A program made the translations under genes and the position numbers. DNA of 64,000 nt from Sphingomonas kyeonggiensis (GTDB lineage: Bacteria; Pseudomonadota; Alphaproteobacteria; Sphingomonadales; Sphingomonadaceae), in assembly GCF_030812785.1 (NCBI RefSeq), contig NZ_JAUSTJ010000001.1:744001-808000 (forward strand). The letters run 5' to 3'. The notes under the pieces are model-generated. The model had not been told where the DNA came from. It did not search any database and was given only the letters and a program-made list of their open reading frames with translations. Positions 54,405 through 63,082 of this stretch are shown here, piece by piece (within the stretch, counting starts at the first letter, position 1; the number at the start of each line of letters is the position of its first letter).

Positions 54405-55932
54405 AGGCGATCCTGCCCATCCAAGGTTCCGCACGTCCGCTCCGGCAGCGGCGCTGCTTGCGTCTGCCTTTGTCGTCTCCACCTGCGGGCTGATCTACGA
54501 GCTGCTCGCCAGCACACTGGCCAGCTATCTGCTTGGCGACAGCGTCACCCAATTCTCCACCGTCATCGGCTCCTATCTCTTCGCCATGGGCGTGGGCAGC
54601 TGGTGCTCGCGCTATGTGAAGCGCGACGAGGTGCGGCTGTTCGTCCGGGTGGAGCTGCTGATCGCGCTGATCGGCGGCAGCTCGGCCGCGGCTTTGTTCC
54701 TGCTCTTCCCGCTGGTCGAGCATTTCCGGGTGGCGCTCTACGGGCTGGTGCTGGCGATCGGCTTCCTGGTCGGGCTCGAGATCCCGCTGCTGATCCGCAT
54801 CCTGCGCGGCTTCGACTTTCGCGAGACCGTGTCCAACGTGCTGACGTTCGACTATGTCGGCGCGCTGGTCGCCAGCCTGCTCTTCCCGCTGCTGCTGATG
54901 CCGCATCTCGGCATGATCCGCACCGGCTTCCTGTTCGGCATCGCCAATGCAGCGGTCGCGCTGGCGCTGCTTTTTGTGCTGCCGCGCGCCGTCGGCTACC
55001 GCGTCGAGAAGCTCGCTGGCGTGCTGATCCTGCTCGGCCTGATCGCGGGGTTCGTCGCCTCGGACCGGCTTCAGCGCTGGGCCGAGGTGGCAAGCTATGG
55101 GGAGCCGGTGATCTACGCCCAGACGACGCGGTTCCAGCGCATCGTGCTGACCCGCCGCGACGACGATCTGCGCCTCTATCTCAACGGCAACCTCCAATTC
55201 TCGTCGCGCGACGAGTATCGCTACCACGAGGCGCTGGTGCATCCGGCGCTCGGCCGGGTGGCCAATCCGCGCAACGTGCTGATCCTCGGCGGCGGCGACG
55301 GGCTCGCCGCGCGGGAAGTGCTCAGGCATCCCGAAGTGGCGAAGCTGACCCTGGTCGATCTCGACGGCGAGATGACCAGCCTGTTCGCGCATACGCCGAC
55401 GCTGACCCATCTCAACCGCGGGTCGCTCACCGACAAGCGGATGACGGTGATCAACGCAGACGGCTTTCGCTGGGCGCGCGAGAATAGCGGCCAGTATGAC
55501 GCGATCGTCGTCGATTTCCCCGATCCGGTCGATTATTCGGTGGGCAAGCTCTACACCGAGACCTTCTACCGCGCGGTGCGCGAGCTGCTCGCGCCGGGCG
55601 GGATGATGGTGGTGCAGAGCACCTCGCCGCTGGTCGCCCCCAATGCCTTCTGGACCGTCGCCTCCACGCTTGAGGCAGCCGGGCTGCAGACCCGCGGCTA
55701 TCATGTCTATGTGCCGAGCTTCGGCGAATGGGGCTTCGTTCTCGCCTCCGCCGGCGCGATCCCCGATCAGGCGCGCATCCTCCCCGGTGGCCGCTTCCTG
55801 ACCCCGACTATCGACCAGCGTCTGTTCGACTTCCCGCCCGACATGGCCCGGCGGCCGACGCCGGTGAACCGGCTCGACAACCAGGTGCTGGTGCGCGAGT
55901 TCGCCGATGCCTGGGGCAAATATGAAGGCTGA
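54397..55932 (+). CDS. membrane-embedded spermidine synthase-like aminopropyltransferase
   Basis: 511 residues. Seven or so membrane helices occupy ~15-225 (LLASAFVVSTCGLIYELLAS, YGLVLAIGFLVGLEIPLLI). The C-terminal ~280 residues are a spermidine synthase fold: FQRIVLTRRDDDLRLYLNGN, EYRYHEALVHPALG, the AdoMet-type motif LILGGGDGLAAREVLRHPEV, and DAIVVDFPDPVDYSVGKLYT with the catalytic-region Asp. It probably transfers an aminopropyl group from decarboxylated AdoMet, which the SpeD-like gene downstream could supply. The membrane part is not needed for ordinary spermidine synthesis and suggests a membrane-linked acceptor or export. Confidence 0.9.
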   Translation: MAEGDPAHPRFRTSAPAAALLASAFVVSTCGLIYELLASTLASYLLGDSVTQFSTVIGSYLFAMGVGSWCSRYVKRDEVRLFVRVELLIALIGGSSAAALFLLFPLVEHFRVALYGLVLAIGFLVGLEIPLLIRILRGFDFRETVSNVLTFDYVGALVASLLFPLLLMPHLGMIRTGFLFGIANAAVALALLFVLPRAVGYRVEKLAGVLILLGLIAGFVASDRLQRWAEVASYGEPVIYAQTTRFQRIVLTRRDDDLRLYLNGNLQFSSRDEYRYHEALVHPALGRVANPRNVLILGGGDGLAAREVLRHPEVAKLTLVDLDGEMTSLFAHTPTLTHLNRGSLTDKRMTVINADGFRWARENSGQYDAIVVDFPDPVDYSVGKLYTETFYRAVRELLAPGGMMVVQSTSPLVAPNAFWTVASTLEAAGLQTRGYHVYVPSFGEWGFVLASAGAIPDQARILPGGRFLTPTIDQRLFDFPPDMARRPTPVNRLDNQVLVREFADAWGKYEG

Positions 55933-57532
55933 CCGGCGCGGCTTGCTGGCGCTCGGCGCGGTGGTGGTAGCCGCGGCGGGCGGCGGGCTGGCCTATGCGC
56001 TCGGCCGCCGGCCGGCGCTGCCCCTGGGCAAGCTCGGTGGGGCGGACCTGGCGCGAGGCCACCGGCTGCGCGATGGCGATTTCCCCGCGCCTAGCGTCGA
56101 GCAGGAGGTTGACCTCGTCATCGCCGGCGGTGGCGTGGCCGGGCTGTCGGCCGGCTGGCGGCTGGCCGATGCGGGTTTCACCCGCTTCCAGCTGCTCGAG
56201 CTCGAGGACGAAGTCGGCGGCAACGCCCGCAGCGGCCGCAACGCCGTCTCCGCCTATCCGCTCGGCGCGCATTACCTGCCCGTCGCCAACCGCGAGGCGA
56301 AGGCGCTCCAGTACCTGCTGCGCCAGCTCGGCATGATCGCCGGCGATGCGGACGGCGTGCCGGTCTATGATCCCGCCCAGCTCTGCGCCGATCTGCAGGA
56401 ACGGCTGTTCTGGCAGGGCCGCTGGCAGGAAGGGCTGATCCCGCGGACCGGCCTGACTGCCCAGGACCGCGAGGATCTCGCCGCCTTCAACCGCGCAATG
56501 GCCGACTTCTCCAAGCGGGTTGGCAGCGACGACAAACCCGCCTTCGCGGTGCCCAGCGCCTATAGCTCGCGCGACCCGGCGCTCACTGCGCTGGACCAGC
56601 AGGATTTCGCCGCCTGGCTCGACGCGCAGGGCTGGACGTCGCCGGTGCTGCACGCCCATGTCCGCTATGCGATGCGCGACGACTATGGCACCGAGCCGTA
56701 CGCCGTCTCGGCCTGGGCCGGCATTCATTACTTTGCCGCCCGCCGCGGCTGGGCGGCCAATGGCGCCGGCGAGAACGAGCTGACCTGGCCCGAGGGCAAT
56801 GGCCGGCTCACGGCCCGCCTCGCCGGCTTCTTCCCGGACAACATCGCCCGCGGACATATCGTCCACCACGTCGCACGCGACGCAGACCAGGTGCTGGTCG
56901 ACAGCTTCGACGTCGCCGCGAGCCGCACGGTGCGTACCCGCGCCCGTGCAGCCATCCTCGCTATGCCGCACTTCATCGCCACGCGGGTCTGCCCCGAACT
57001 CGGCGACGCCAAGGCCTTCAGCTACGCACCCTGGCTTGTCGCCAATGTCACCGTCGATCGCCTGCCGGGCGGGCGCGGCGTGCCGCTCGCCTGGGACAAT
57101 GTGTCGAGCAGCAGCGATTCGCTCGGCTATGTCGTCGCGACGCACCAGGGCCCCGCAGCGATCACGCAGGGTACGGTACTGACCTGGTACCTGCCGCTCT
57201 CCGACATGGAACCCGCCGCCGCGCGCCGCCTGCTCGTCGAGCGCAGCGCCGACGAGTGGAAGCGCATCGTGAGCGACGATCTGCTGGCGCTGCATCCCGA
57301 GCTGGACGGCGCGATCCGCGAGATCGCGCTGTGGCGCTGGGGCCATGCGATGATCCGCCCGACGCCGGGCTTCCTGGAACGCGGCCAGGCGCACCAGCCC
57401 CGGCCGCCGCTGTTTCTCGCCCATTCCGATCTCAGCGGGCTGTCGCTGTTCGAGGAAGCCCATTATCACGGCGTGCGGGCGGCCGAAGGCGCGATGGCGC
57501 TGCTGCACCACGCCCATGAGAGCCTGTTGTGA
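55922..57532 (+). CDS. FAD-dependent amine oxidase-like protein with Tat-type signal
   Basis: 536 residues from ATG 55922. The N-terminus DRRGLLALGAVVVAAAGGGL has a twin Arg and hydrophobic core suggestive of Tat export. The Rossmann motif VDLVIAGGGVAGLSAGWRLA (~63-82) and ELEDEVGGNARSGR bind FAD. The rest resembles NAD(P)-binding amine oxidase/protoporphyrinogen oxidase-type flavoproteins, with GHAMIRPTPGFLERGQ near the end. In this operon a polyamine substrate is a reasonable inference, but other amines or lipids are possible. Overlaps the spermidine synthase-like gene by 11 bases. Confidence 0.88.
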   Translation: MKADRRGLLALGAVVVAAAGGGLAYALGRRPALPLGKLGGADLARGHRLRDGDFPAPSVEQEVDLVIAGGGVAGLSAGWRLADAGFTRFQLLELEDEVGGNARSGRNAVSAYPLGAHYLPVANREAKALQYLLRQLGMIAGDADGVPVYDPAQLCADLQERLFWQGRWQEGLIPRTGLTAQDREDLAAFNRAMADFSKRVGSDDKPAFAVPSAYSSRDPALTALDQQDFAAWLDAQGWTSPVLHAHVRYAMRDDYGTEPYAVSAWAGIHYFAARRGWAANGAGENELTWPEGNGRLTARLAGFFPDNIARGHIVHHVARDADQVLVDSFDVAASRTVRTRARAAILAMPHFIATRVCPELGDAKAFSYAPWLVANVTVDRLPGGRGVPLAWDNVSSSSDSLGYVVATHQGPAAITQGTVLTWYLPLSDMEPAAARRLLVERSADEWKRIVSDDLLALHPELDGAIREIALWRWGHAMIRPTPGFLERGQAHQPRPPLFLAHSDLSGLSLFEEAHYHGVRAAEGAMALLHHAHESLL

Positions 57533-57873
57533 CCAGCGGACACCATCTTATCGCGGACCTTTCCGGCGGCAGCCGGCTGGATGACGCGGCGCATATCGAG
57601 GCTTGCCTGATCGCGGCGGCGGCCGCGGCGGGCGCGACGCTGCTCGAGATCCGCCTGCACAGCTTCGGCCCGGCCCAGGGCGTCACCGGCGTCGCTCTGC
57701 TCGCCGAATCGCACATGTCGATCCACACCTGGCCCGAATATGGCACCGCCTGCATCGACATCTTCATGTGCGGGCCGAAGCATGACCTTGCCGCCGGGCT
57801 CGATGCCATCCTGGCGGGCCTTGGTGCCGAGATTGCCCATTCCTCGATCGTCGAGCGGAACTTCGGCGGCTGA
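57529..57873 (+). CDS. speD: S-adenosylmethionine decarboxylase-like protein (SpeD)
   Basis: 114 residues, the size of the class 1b AdoMetDC. LLAESHMSIHTWPEYGTACI carries the self-cleavage site Glu-Ser61, where Ser61 becomes the pyruvoyl group. His66 is the processing His, and FMCGP carries Cys81 as the proton donor, matching the Thermotoga-type enzyme. GTG start overlapping the flavoprotein stop (ATGA-like, four bases). It would make decarboxylated AdoMet for the aminopropyltransferase two genes upstream. Last gene of the operon, ending six bases from the convergent virB2. Confidence 0.93.
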   Translation: MTSGHHLIADLSGGSRLDDAAHIEACLIAAAAAAGATLLEIRLHSFGPAQGVTGVALLAESHMSIHTWPEYGTACIDIFMCGPKHDLAAGLDAILAGLGAEIAHSSIVERNFGG

Positions 57874-57879
57874 ATCGGT

Positions 57880-58278
57880 CTATCGCGGGGGAACCGCCGC
57901 TCCCGCATAGGGATCATAGGAAGGCGCTGCCTTCGGTGTCGGGAGGGGCAGCGGCGGGGGTGTCGGCACCGCTCTGGAAATGACCACGGGGGCCGCGGCC
58001 TGCGGACCCGAGCGGACGGCACCAAGGATGCCCGCCGCGATCGTGGGCGCGCCGAACAGCACGAAGCACCCCAGGATCACCGTGGCGCCGCGGCGGATCT
58101 GCAGGCGGCCGGTGAGCATCAGCAGCCCGATACTGGCCACCGCGATCACCGCGATGCTGGTCGCTATGGTGCCGAGCGCGACCTGCTCGATCCACCGGAC
58201 CGCCGCGGCCAGGCTGCTCGATCCCTCCGGATCGGCGAGCGAAGGGGTGATCGCATAGGCATAGACCAGTGCCGTCAC
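57880..58278 (-). CDS. virB2: VirB2/TrbC-like pilin with Pro-rich tail
   Basis: 132 residues. Two hydrophobic helices (QVALGTIATSIAVIAVASIG and GATVILGCFVLFGAPTIAAG) match the VirB2/TrbC core. The N-terminus lacks the long signal peptide of typical pilins, and the last ~35 residues are an unusual Pro/Ala tail (VPTPPPLPLPTPKAAPSYDP). GTG start in a four-base overlap with virB11. It is last in the operon, whereas virB2 is normally first or second. Confidence 0.85.
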   Translation of the reverse strand: MTALVYAYAITPSLADPEGSSSLAAAVRWIEQVALGTIATSIAVIAVASIGLLMLTGRLQIRRGATVILGCFVLFGAPTIAAGILGAVRSGPQAAAPVVISRAVPTPPPLPLPTPKAAPSYDPYAGAAVPPR

Positions 58279-59267
58279 GCCAGCAGCACCTGGGCGACGC
58301 TGCGCTTTCCGCCGACCCGCTGGAGCTGGACATAGACGTCGACGGTGCTGCGCACATAGTGCCGCACATCGTCGCGGCTGAGCTGGGTGCCGGCCTGGAG
58401 CACGAGCAGCACGATCTGCTCGATCGCGCGCTCGGCGGAATCGGCATGGACCGAAGTCATCGAGCCGGGATGGCCGGTGTTGATCGCGCGCAGGAAGGTA
58501 TAGGCTTCCTCACCGCGCAGCTCGCCCAGGATGATCCGATCTGGCCGCATGCGCAGCGAGGCGGCGAGCAGGTCGGTCGCGGTCACCCGCGCCTCGCCCT
58601 GGCTTCCGCGCACCGCGAGCAGGCCGACCAGATTGTCGTGATGCTGGTGCAGCTCCGGCGTGTCCTCGATCAGGATCAGCCGCTCCCCGGCCGGGATCTC
58701 GCGGATCAGCGCATTGAGGAAGGTGGTCTTGCCGGTCGAGGTGCCGCCCGAGACGAGGATGTTCTTGCGCGCCTTCACCGCGGCGGCGAGCATGCCGGCG
58801 ACGTCGCCCGCCGCGAGCAGCTCGGCGAGGCGCAGGTCGGTATCGGACTTGCCGGGCGTGGTGCCGCGGACCGTGCCGGAAAAGGCACCGGCGCTGACAT
58901 AGTCGTCCAGGCCCAGGTCCGACGAGATGTGCTTGCGGATCGCGATCGCCATCGGTCCGCGCGTCGCCGGCGGCGCGGCGATCTGGACGCGGGAGCCGTC
59001 GGGCAGGCTGGCGGAAAGCAGCGGGTGCTCGCGGCTGATCCCCTGGTGCGAGAGTGCCGCGATCTGGCGGGCGAGTCGGTCGAGCGTCGGCACGTCGAGC
59101 CCCGGCGCCTCGTGCCGCTCGACCGCACCGCCCAGCGTCTCGGCCCAGACCTCACCCGGGCGGTTGACATAGATGTCGGTCACGTCGGGCCGCGCCAGCA
59201 TGCCGGTCAGCGGCGCGAGATAGGCGCGGAGATAGACCTGGGCGTCGATCGCGGCGGCCTCGCTCAC
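58275..59267 (-). CDS. virB11: VirB11 type IV secretion ATPase
   Basis: 330 residues. Hexameric traffic ATPase at the inner-membrane face. Walker A is ILVSGGTSTGKTTFLNALI, the Asp box LILIEDTPELH, Walker B DRIILGELRGEEAYTFLRA, and the His box TGHPGSMTSVHADSAERAI. The N-terminal domain has VTDIYVNRPGEVWAETLGG. GTG start in a GTGA overlap with virB10. Confidence 0.96.
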   Translation of the reverse strand: MSEAAAIDAQVYLRAYLAPLTGMLARPDVTDIYVNRPGEVWAETLGGAVERHEAPGLDVPTLDRLARQIAALSHQGISREHPLLSASLPDGSRVQIAAPPATRGPMAIAIRKHISSDLGLDDYVSAGAFSGTVRGTTPGKSDTDLRLAELLAAGDVAGMLAAAVKARKNILVSGGTSTGKTTFLNALIREIPAGERLILIEDTPELHQHHDNLVGLLAVRGSQGEARVTATDLLAASLRMRPDRIILGELRGEEAYTFLRAINTGHPGSMTSVHADSAERAIEQIVLLVLQAGTQLSRDDVRHYVRSTVDVYVQLQRVGGKRSVAQVLLA

Positions 59268-60355
59268 CGGCTCTCGACGCCCGTGAAGTCGAGGTCGCGG
59301 GCCACGAAGACCGAGATGCTCGTGGCGGCCTTCACCTTGAGCGTAGGTTTGATGTCGGCGGGGGCGGGGCTGCGCGCGGCGCTGCCCAGCGTGCCCGGCA
59401 GCGCCACGATCACCTGGCCGTCGGCCGCGCGCGCGGCGAGGTTGACGCCCACGTCGAGCGCCGACTGCAGGATCGCGCCGGTGAAGCGGGCGAAGAAGTG
59501 CGAATTGACGCTGGCGCGGATGCCCCCCTGGCCGAGCGGGTCGCTGGCCGGCGATCCGATCGCGATGGTGACGCCGTCGGGGCGGATCAGGCGTATCCAG
59601 TTGACCAGCATCCGCTTCTGCCCGCTCTCGGTATCCGAGCCATATTCGCCGATCAGCCGGCTGCCGCGCGGGATCAGGATGCGGCTGCCGTCGAACCCGC
59701 GAATGTCGCGCGAGACGAGCGCGCGGGCGAGGCCGGGGCTGGTCGAATCGAGCGCCGTCTCGAGCACCGCCGGGATCAGCGTGCCCTGCGGCACGGTGGT
59801 CGGCTTGTTGGCGAGCACGCCCGCGCTGGTGCGCGTACCGGCGACGGCCGTCCGCCCTCCCGTTTGCTGTGCGGCGGGCTGGGCAGCATTGGGCCCTGTC
59901 TGGCCCGGCGTGCCGGCCGTGGTGTCCAGCACCAGCGCTGGCTCGGTGGTCGTCCGGGTCGGCGGAGGCGCGGGGGCGACCGGCGGCGGCGGCGTGTAGG
60001 CCGGCTGGGGATAGACGATCGCAGGTGGCGGTGGCGGGGTGTACGGCGCCGGTGCCGGTGTCGGTGCCGGCAGGGGTTGCGGCGCGACCAGCACGGGCGC
60101 GGGCACCGGCGGCACATAGAGGGGCGGGGCCTCGGAAGGCGTGGACAGCGCCTCGCCGGCGCGGGCGCGCACGGCCGGGGAACTCAGCGCGCGGCGGCGG
60201 GCGTCGAGGATGGCGAACAGCACCACGCCGATGCCGACGACAATGAGCACCAGCACCCAGGCGGGCGGGCCGGCGCGGGGCCGTACGACCACGGGCAGCA
60301 TGTTCGGCTCGACTGCGGGGCGCGGATCGCTGGCGGGGGGCGGGACCGTCGCCAT
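59264..60355 (-). CDS. virB10: VirB10 core-complex protein
   Basis: 363 residues. One membrane helix (PAWVLVLIVVGIGVVLFAIL) near residue 40, a very long Pro-rich periplasmic linker (about 75-145), then the VirB10/TrbI beta-barrel domain (LIPAVLETALDSTSPGLARA, RILIPRGSRLIGEYGSDTES, VNSHFFARFTGAILQSALDV). It spans both membranes and gates the channel. The proline linker is longer than usual. ATG at 60355, one-base overlap with virB9. Confidence 0.94.
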   Translation of the reverse strand: MATVPPPASDPRPAVEPNMLPVVVRPRAGPPAWVLVLIVVGIGVVLFAILDARRRALSSPAVRARAGEALSTPSEAPPLYVPPVPAPVLVAPQPLPAPTPAPAPYTPPPPPAIVYPQPAYTPPPPVAPAPPPTRTTTEPALVLDTTAGTPGQTGPNAAQPAAQQTGGRTAVAGTRTSAGVLANKPTTVPQGTLIPAVLETALDSTSPGLARALVSRDIRGFDGSRILIPRGSRLIGEYGSDTESGQKRMLVNWIRLIRPDGVTIAIGSPASDPLGQGGIRASVNSHFFARFTGAILQSALDVGVNLAARAADGQVIVALPGTLGSAARSPAPADIKPTLKVKAATSISVFVARDLDFTGVESR

Positions 60356-61047
60356 CAGCGGTCGCCCAAGAAGCGCACGGCCTGCGCCTTGTGCTTGTCG
60401 ATCCGGAAGACGAGCCGGTCCTGCACGCTGTCGATCACCATCCGTCCGTCGCGCATCATGCCGTTGACCAGCGTTTCCTTGCCCTGATCGTTGATCGCAT
60501 AGATCGCGGGAAGCGCACGCTCCTCGGGCCATTCGACATAGGTATGGATGCCGTCGTCATGGATGCCGTTCGGCCGCAACGCGGGATCGCCGCGGACCTT
60601 GTAGCGGCCGACGACCTTGTCTGCGGCGGGCTGGGCACCTGCCTGGCCAGCCGCGGCTGGATAGCGGAACTTGACCGACCAGGCCGTGTCGGCCGTCGGT
60701 GCGGAAAGCGAGTTGAGCTCGAAATTGTAGAGCCGCGTGTCGGTCACCACCGTCATGTTGGTCGAGACGCCGGGCTGGACCGCCTTGATGAACAGGCGGT
60801 CGCCCCGCCGATTTGCGGTGACCTGCCAGGCGCCGCTGTCGCCCAGCGCGATATTCTCGATATGCTCGTCGGGCGCGAGTTCGAGCATCAGCTGATAGCC
60901 CGGCGCAGCCTCGAGTCGGACGACCTGGTCGGGGGCATAGTCGACCGTCTGGATGCGCGGATCGCCTTGCCCGGGTTGCGGGCGGACCTGCGCATTCGCG
61001 GCCCCGGGCGCGAGCATCAGCAGCAGAAGCAGGGCGGCGCGTTTCAC
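60355..61047 (-). CDS. virB9: VirB9 core-complex protein
   Basis: 230 residues with a Sec signal (KRAALLLLLMLAPGAANAQV). The N-terminal domain has GYQLMLELAPDEHIENIALG and VSTNMTVVTDTRLYNFELNS. The C-terminal domain has IHDDGIHTYVEWPEERALPA and MVIDSVQDRLVFRID, which normally pairs with VirB7. No virB7 lipoprotein gene is visible beside it. GTG start in a four-base overlap with virB8. Confidence 0.93.
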   Translation of the reverse strand: MKRAALLLLLMLAPGAANAQVRPQPGQGDPRIQTVDYAPDQVVRLEAAPGYQLMLELAPDEHIENIALGDSGAWQVTANRRGDRLFIKAVQPGVSTNMTVVTDTRLYNFELNSLSAPTADTAWSVKFRYPAAAGQAGAQPAADKVVGRYKVRGDPALRPNGIHDDGIHTYVEWPEERALPAIYAINDQGKETLVNGMMRDGRMVIDSVQDRLVFRIDKHKAQAVRFLGDR

Positions 61048-61850
61048 AGCTCCACCTCGGGGGTCCGGGCCGGGCGTGGCACAACCTGCAGCCCCGGCCC
61101 GGCCGGTGCGGTCGGCGTCGGGCTGGCGGCGGGCCCGGGTTCCGGCGCGGTCGCGGCGGGTTCGGGCGGCGGCAGCGCCTCGGCGTTGCGCTGGTAGCGG
61201 GTCACTTCGAAGCCCAGCGGGTTCACGAACCGGTCCTCGAGCTGCAGCGGCTCGCCCGAATAGCGATAGCGGATCACCGCGACCCAGGCATTGGCCGGCT
61301 GCACGGCACCGTTCGCATCGCGCCGCACCGTCTCGAAGCGCACCATTGCGGCGTTCTTGCCGAGCGGCGACACGCTCTTCACGCGGGTGTCGACCACGCT
61401 GCTCCGAGGCAGCCGGACGAGCGGGCTGTCGGGATTGGAGGCCTGCATGCCGGCGACATAGGCGTTGCGGGCATCCCCTTCGGACCAGAGCGAGACCTTG
61501 CGGTAGCTGGCCTGGAGCGAGGTCGCGTCGAAGCTCTCGCGCGCGATCACATATTGGACGAGGAAGGACTGGGTCAGCGCAGAATCGGGAGTGATGCGCT
61601 GGGCGTCGAGCGGCTTCAGCGCTTGGACGAACCCGGTCTGCCGGTCGACGAGCAATGTATAGGGTTCGACCGTCTTGAGCGGGGTGAGCGCGATCAGCGC
61701 CGCGGCTTCGAGCAGGGCGATCGCGCTGGCGACCCCGGCGACGATCCAGGCGGTGCGCCGCGATCCGCTGAGCGCGGCGCGGCTGTCCTCGGCCCAGCTG
61801 CCGGCCTCGCGATAATAGGCGTCCAGCCCCTCGCGCGCCTTGTTCTTCAT
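61044..61850 (-). CDS. virB8: VirB8 inner-membrane assembly factor
   Basis: 268 residues. A short cytoplasmic N-terminus (YYREAGSWAEDSRAALSGSR), one membrane helix (AWIVAGVASAIALLEAAALI), and the NTF2-like periplasmic domain with SFLVQYVIARESFDATSLQA and WVAVIRYRYSGEPLQLEDRF. The C-terminus ends in an unusual ~45-residue Pro/Ala tail (PEPAATAPEPGPAASPTPT). Four-base overlaps with virB6 and virB9. Confidence 0.93.
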   Translation of the reverse strand: MKNKAREGLDAYYREAGSWAEDSRAALSGSRRTAWIVAGVASAIALLEAAALIALTPLKTVEPYTLLVDRQTGFVQALKPLDAQRITPDSALTQSFLVQYVIARESFDATSLQASYRKVSLWSEGDARNAYVAGMQASNPDSPLVRLPRSSVVDTRVKSVSPLGKNAAMVRFETVRRDANGAVQPANAWVAVIRYRYSGEPLQLEDRFVNPLGFEVTRYQRNAEALPPPEPAATAPEPGPAASPTPTAPAGPGLQVVPRPARTPEVEL

Positions 61851-63082
61851 TTCCCGTAATCCCGTCGTGTGGCGCTGGCCGAGACCCGGCTGCGGGTCCG
61901 GCGATTTGTCTGTCCGAGCGGCGTCGGCGCGCCTGCGGGCATGTCGCGCAGGCTGGTCGCACCGGGGGTGCGTGCGGCGGCCCCCGATGCGGCTGCGGTA
62001 CTGGCGAGGCCCGCTTCCTGGCGCTGGATGCGGGCCACGGCCTCGGCCACCGCGGCGGCGCGCGAATGCTGCGCGGCGGGGGCCTGGCGGCGCTCGGCAA
62101 GGCCGGCGGGCTGCGATCGCTCGACTGCGTCGGCGGCGGCGCCCGCCCGCTCGGCCAGGCCACGCCACACTGCGCCGAGACGGAAGCCGATCGCCACGCG
62201 CGCCGCCATGCCGAGGCCGGCGACCAGCGCCAGGCCGAAGGCGAGCGCGGTCACGAACAGCTCGTTGGTCGCGCCGCCGATCGGCAGCCCCGCCGCGCGC
62301 TTCTGGAGCAAATCCGCGAGCCAGGGCTCGAGCAGCGCGAGCTCGACGCCGAGCAGGACCGTCACGGCCACTGCGCCGAGCATCGCCGCGACGAGCCCGC
62401 GCACCCAGCCTTCGAACAGGCTGCGCGTCCCTTCGAACAGCAGCAGCGCGATGAAGAAGGGGCCGAGCGCGAGCAGCAGGCCGGCGACCAGCCGGACCGC
62501 GGCATAGGCGGCGATGGTCGCGGTGAGGAAGGTCGCGCGCGCGGTGCCGAGCGCGAAGGGGCCGACGATGCTCGGCGGCTCGGGATTGGGCTCGGCGACG
62601 GCGACCGGCTGCCCGTCCGCGCCGGTGCGCACGCGGGTGGCCACCAGGTTCGAGCCGGTGCCGATCGCGTTGAGCGCGACCAGTCCGTTGTCCACCTGTT
62701 GCAGCCGCACGACCAGCCCGCCGCTGGATCCCGGCAGTCCGGCGCTCCCGCCCGCGCCGGCGGCAAGCTCGGCCGGGCCGTGCATCGTCACGTCATAGGC
62801 GAGCGTGCGATAGGCGTTCCAGTTGGTCGCAAGGGCGAGCACCACGCCAATCTTGACCAGCGCCATCACCCCTTCGCGGACACCCGGCGTGTCGCCGAAC
62901 AGCAGCCGATAGCCGTAAAAGGCGATGAACAGCGTGAGCAGTCCGGTGAGCAGCAGCGACAGCGGCGATCCCGGTGCGGCTGCAGCCTGGTAGCCGGCGG
63001 CGCCGATCGTCTGCGCCTGGCAGTCGACGAAGGTCAGGACACTCTGGAGATAGGCGCCGTCGGTGATGCCCGAGCAGGTCAT
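61847..63082 (-). CDS. virB6: VirB6/TrbL polytopic channel protein
   Basis: 411 residues, about six membrane helices: LSLLLTGLLTLFIAFYGYRL, GVMALVKIGVVLALATNW, ATFLTATIAAYAAVRLVAGL, LLALGPFFIALLLFEGTRSL, GAVAVTVLLGVELALLEPW, ALAFGLALVAGLGMAARVAI. The FEGTRSLFEGWVRGLVAAML segment is the best-conserved VirB6 region. The C-terminal ~90 residues are a hydrophilic Arg/Ala-rich cytoplasmic tail. ATG at 63082, four-base overlap with virB4. Confidence 0.9.
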   Translation of the reverse strand: MTCSGITDGAYLQSVLTFVDCQAQTIGAAGYQAAAAPGSPLSLLLTGLLTLFIAFYGYRLLFGDTPGVREGVMALVKIGVVLALATNWNAYRTLAYDVTMHGPAELAAGAGGSAGLPGSSGGLVVRLQQVDNGLVALNAIGTGSNLVATRVRTGADGQPVAVAEPNPEPPSIVGPFALGTARATFLTATIAAYAAVRLVAGLLLALGPFFIALLLFEGTRSLFEGWVRGLVAAMLGAVAVTVLLGVELALLEPWLADLLQKRAAGLPIGGATNELFVTALAFGLALVAGLGMAARVAIGFRLGAVWRGLAERAGAAADAVERSQPAGLAERRQAPAAQHSRAAAVAEAVARIQRQEAGLASTAAASGAAARTPGATSLRDMPAGAPTPLGQTNRRTRSRVSASATRRDYGK

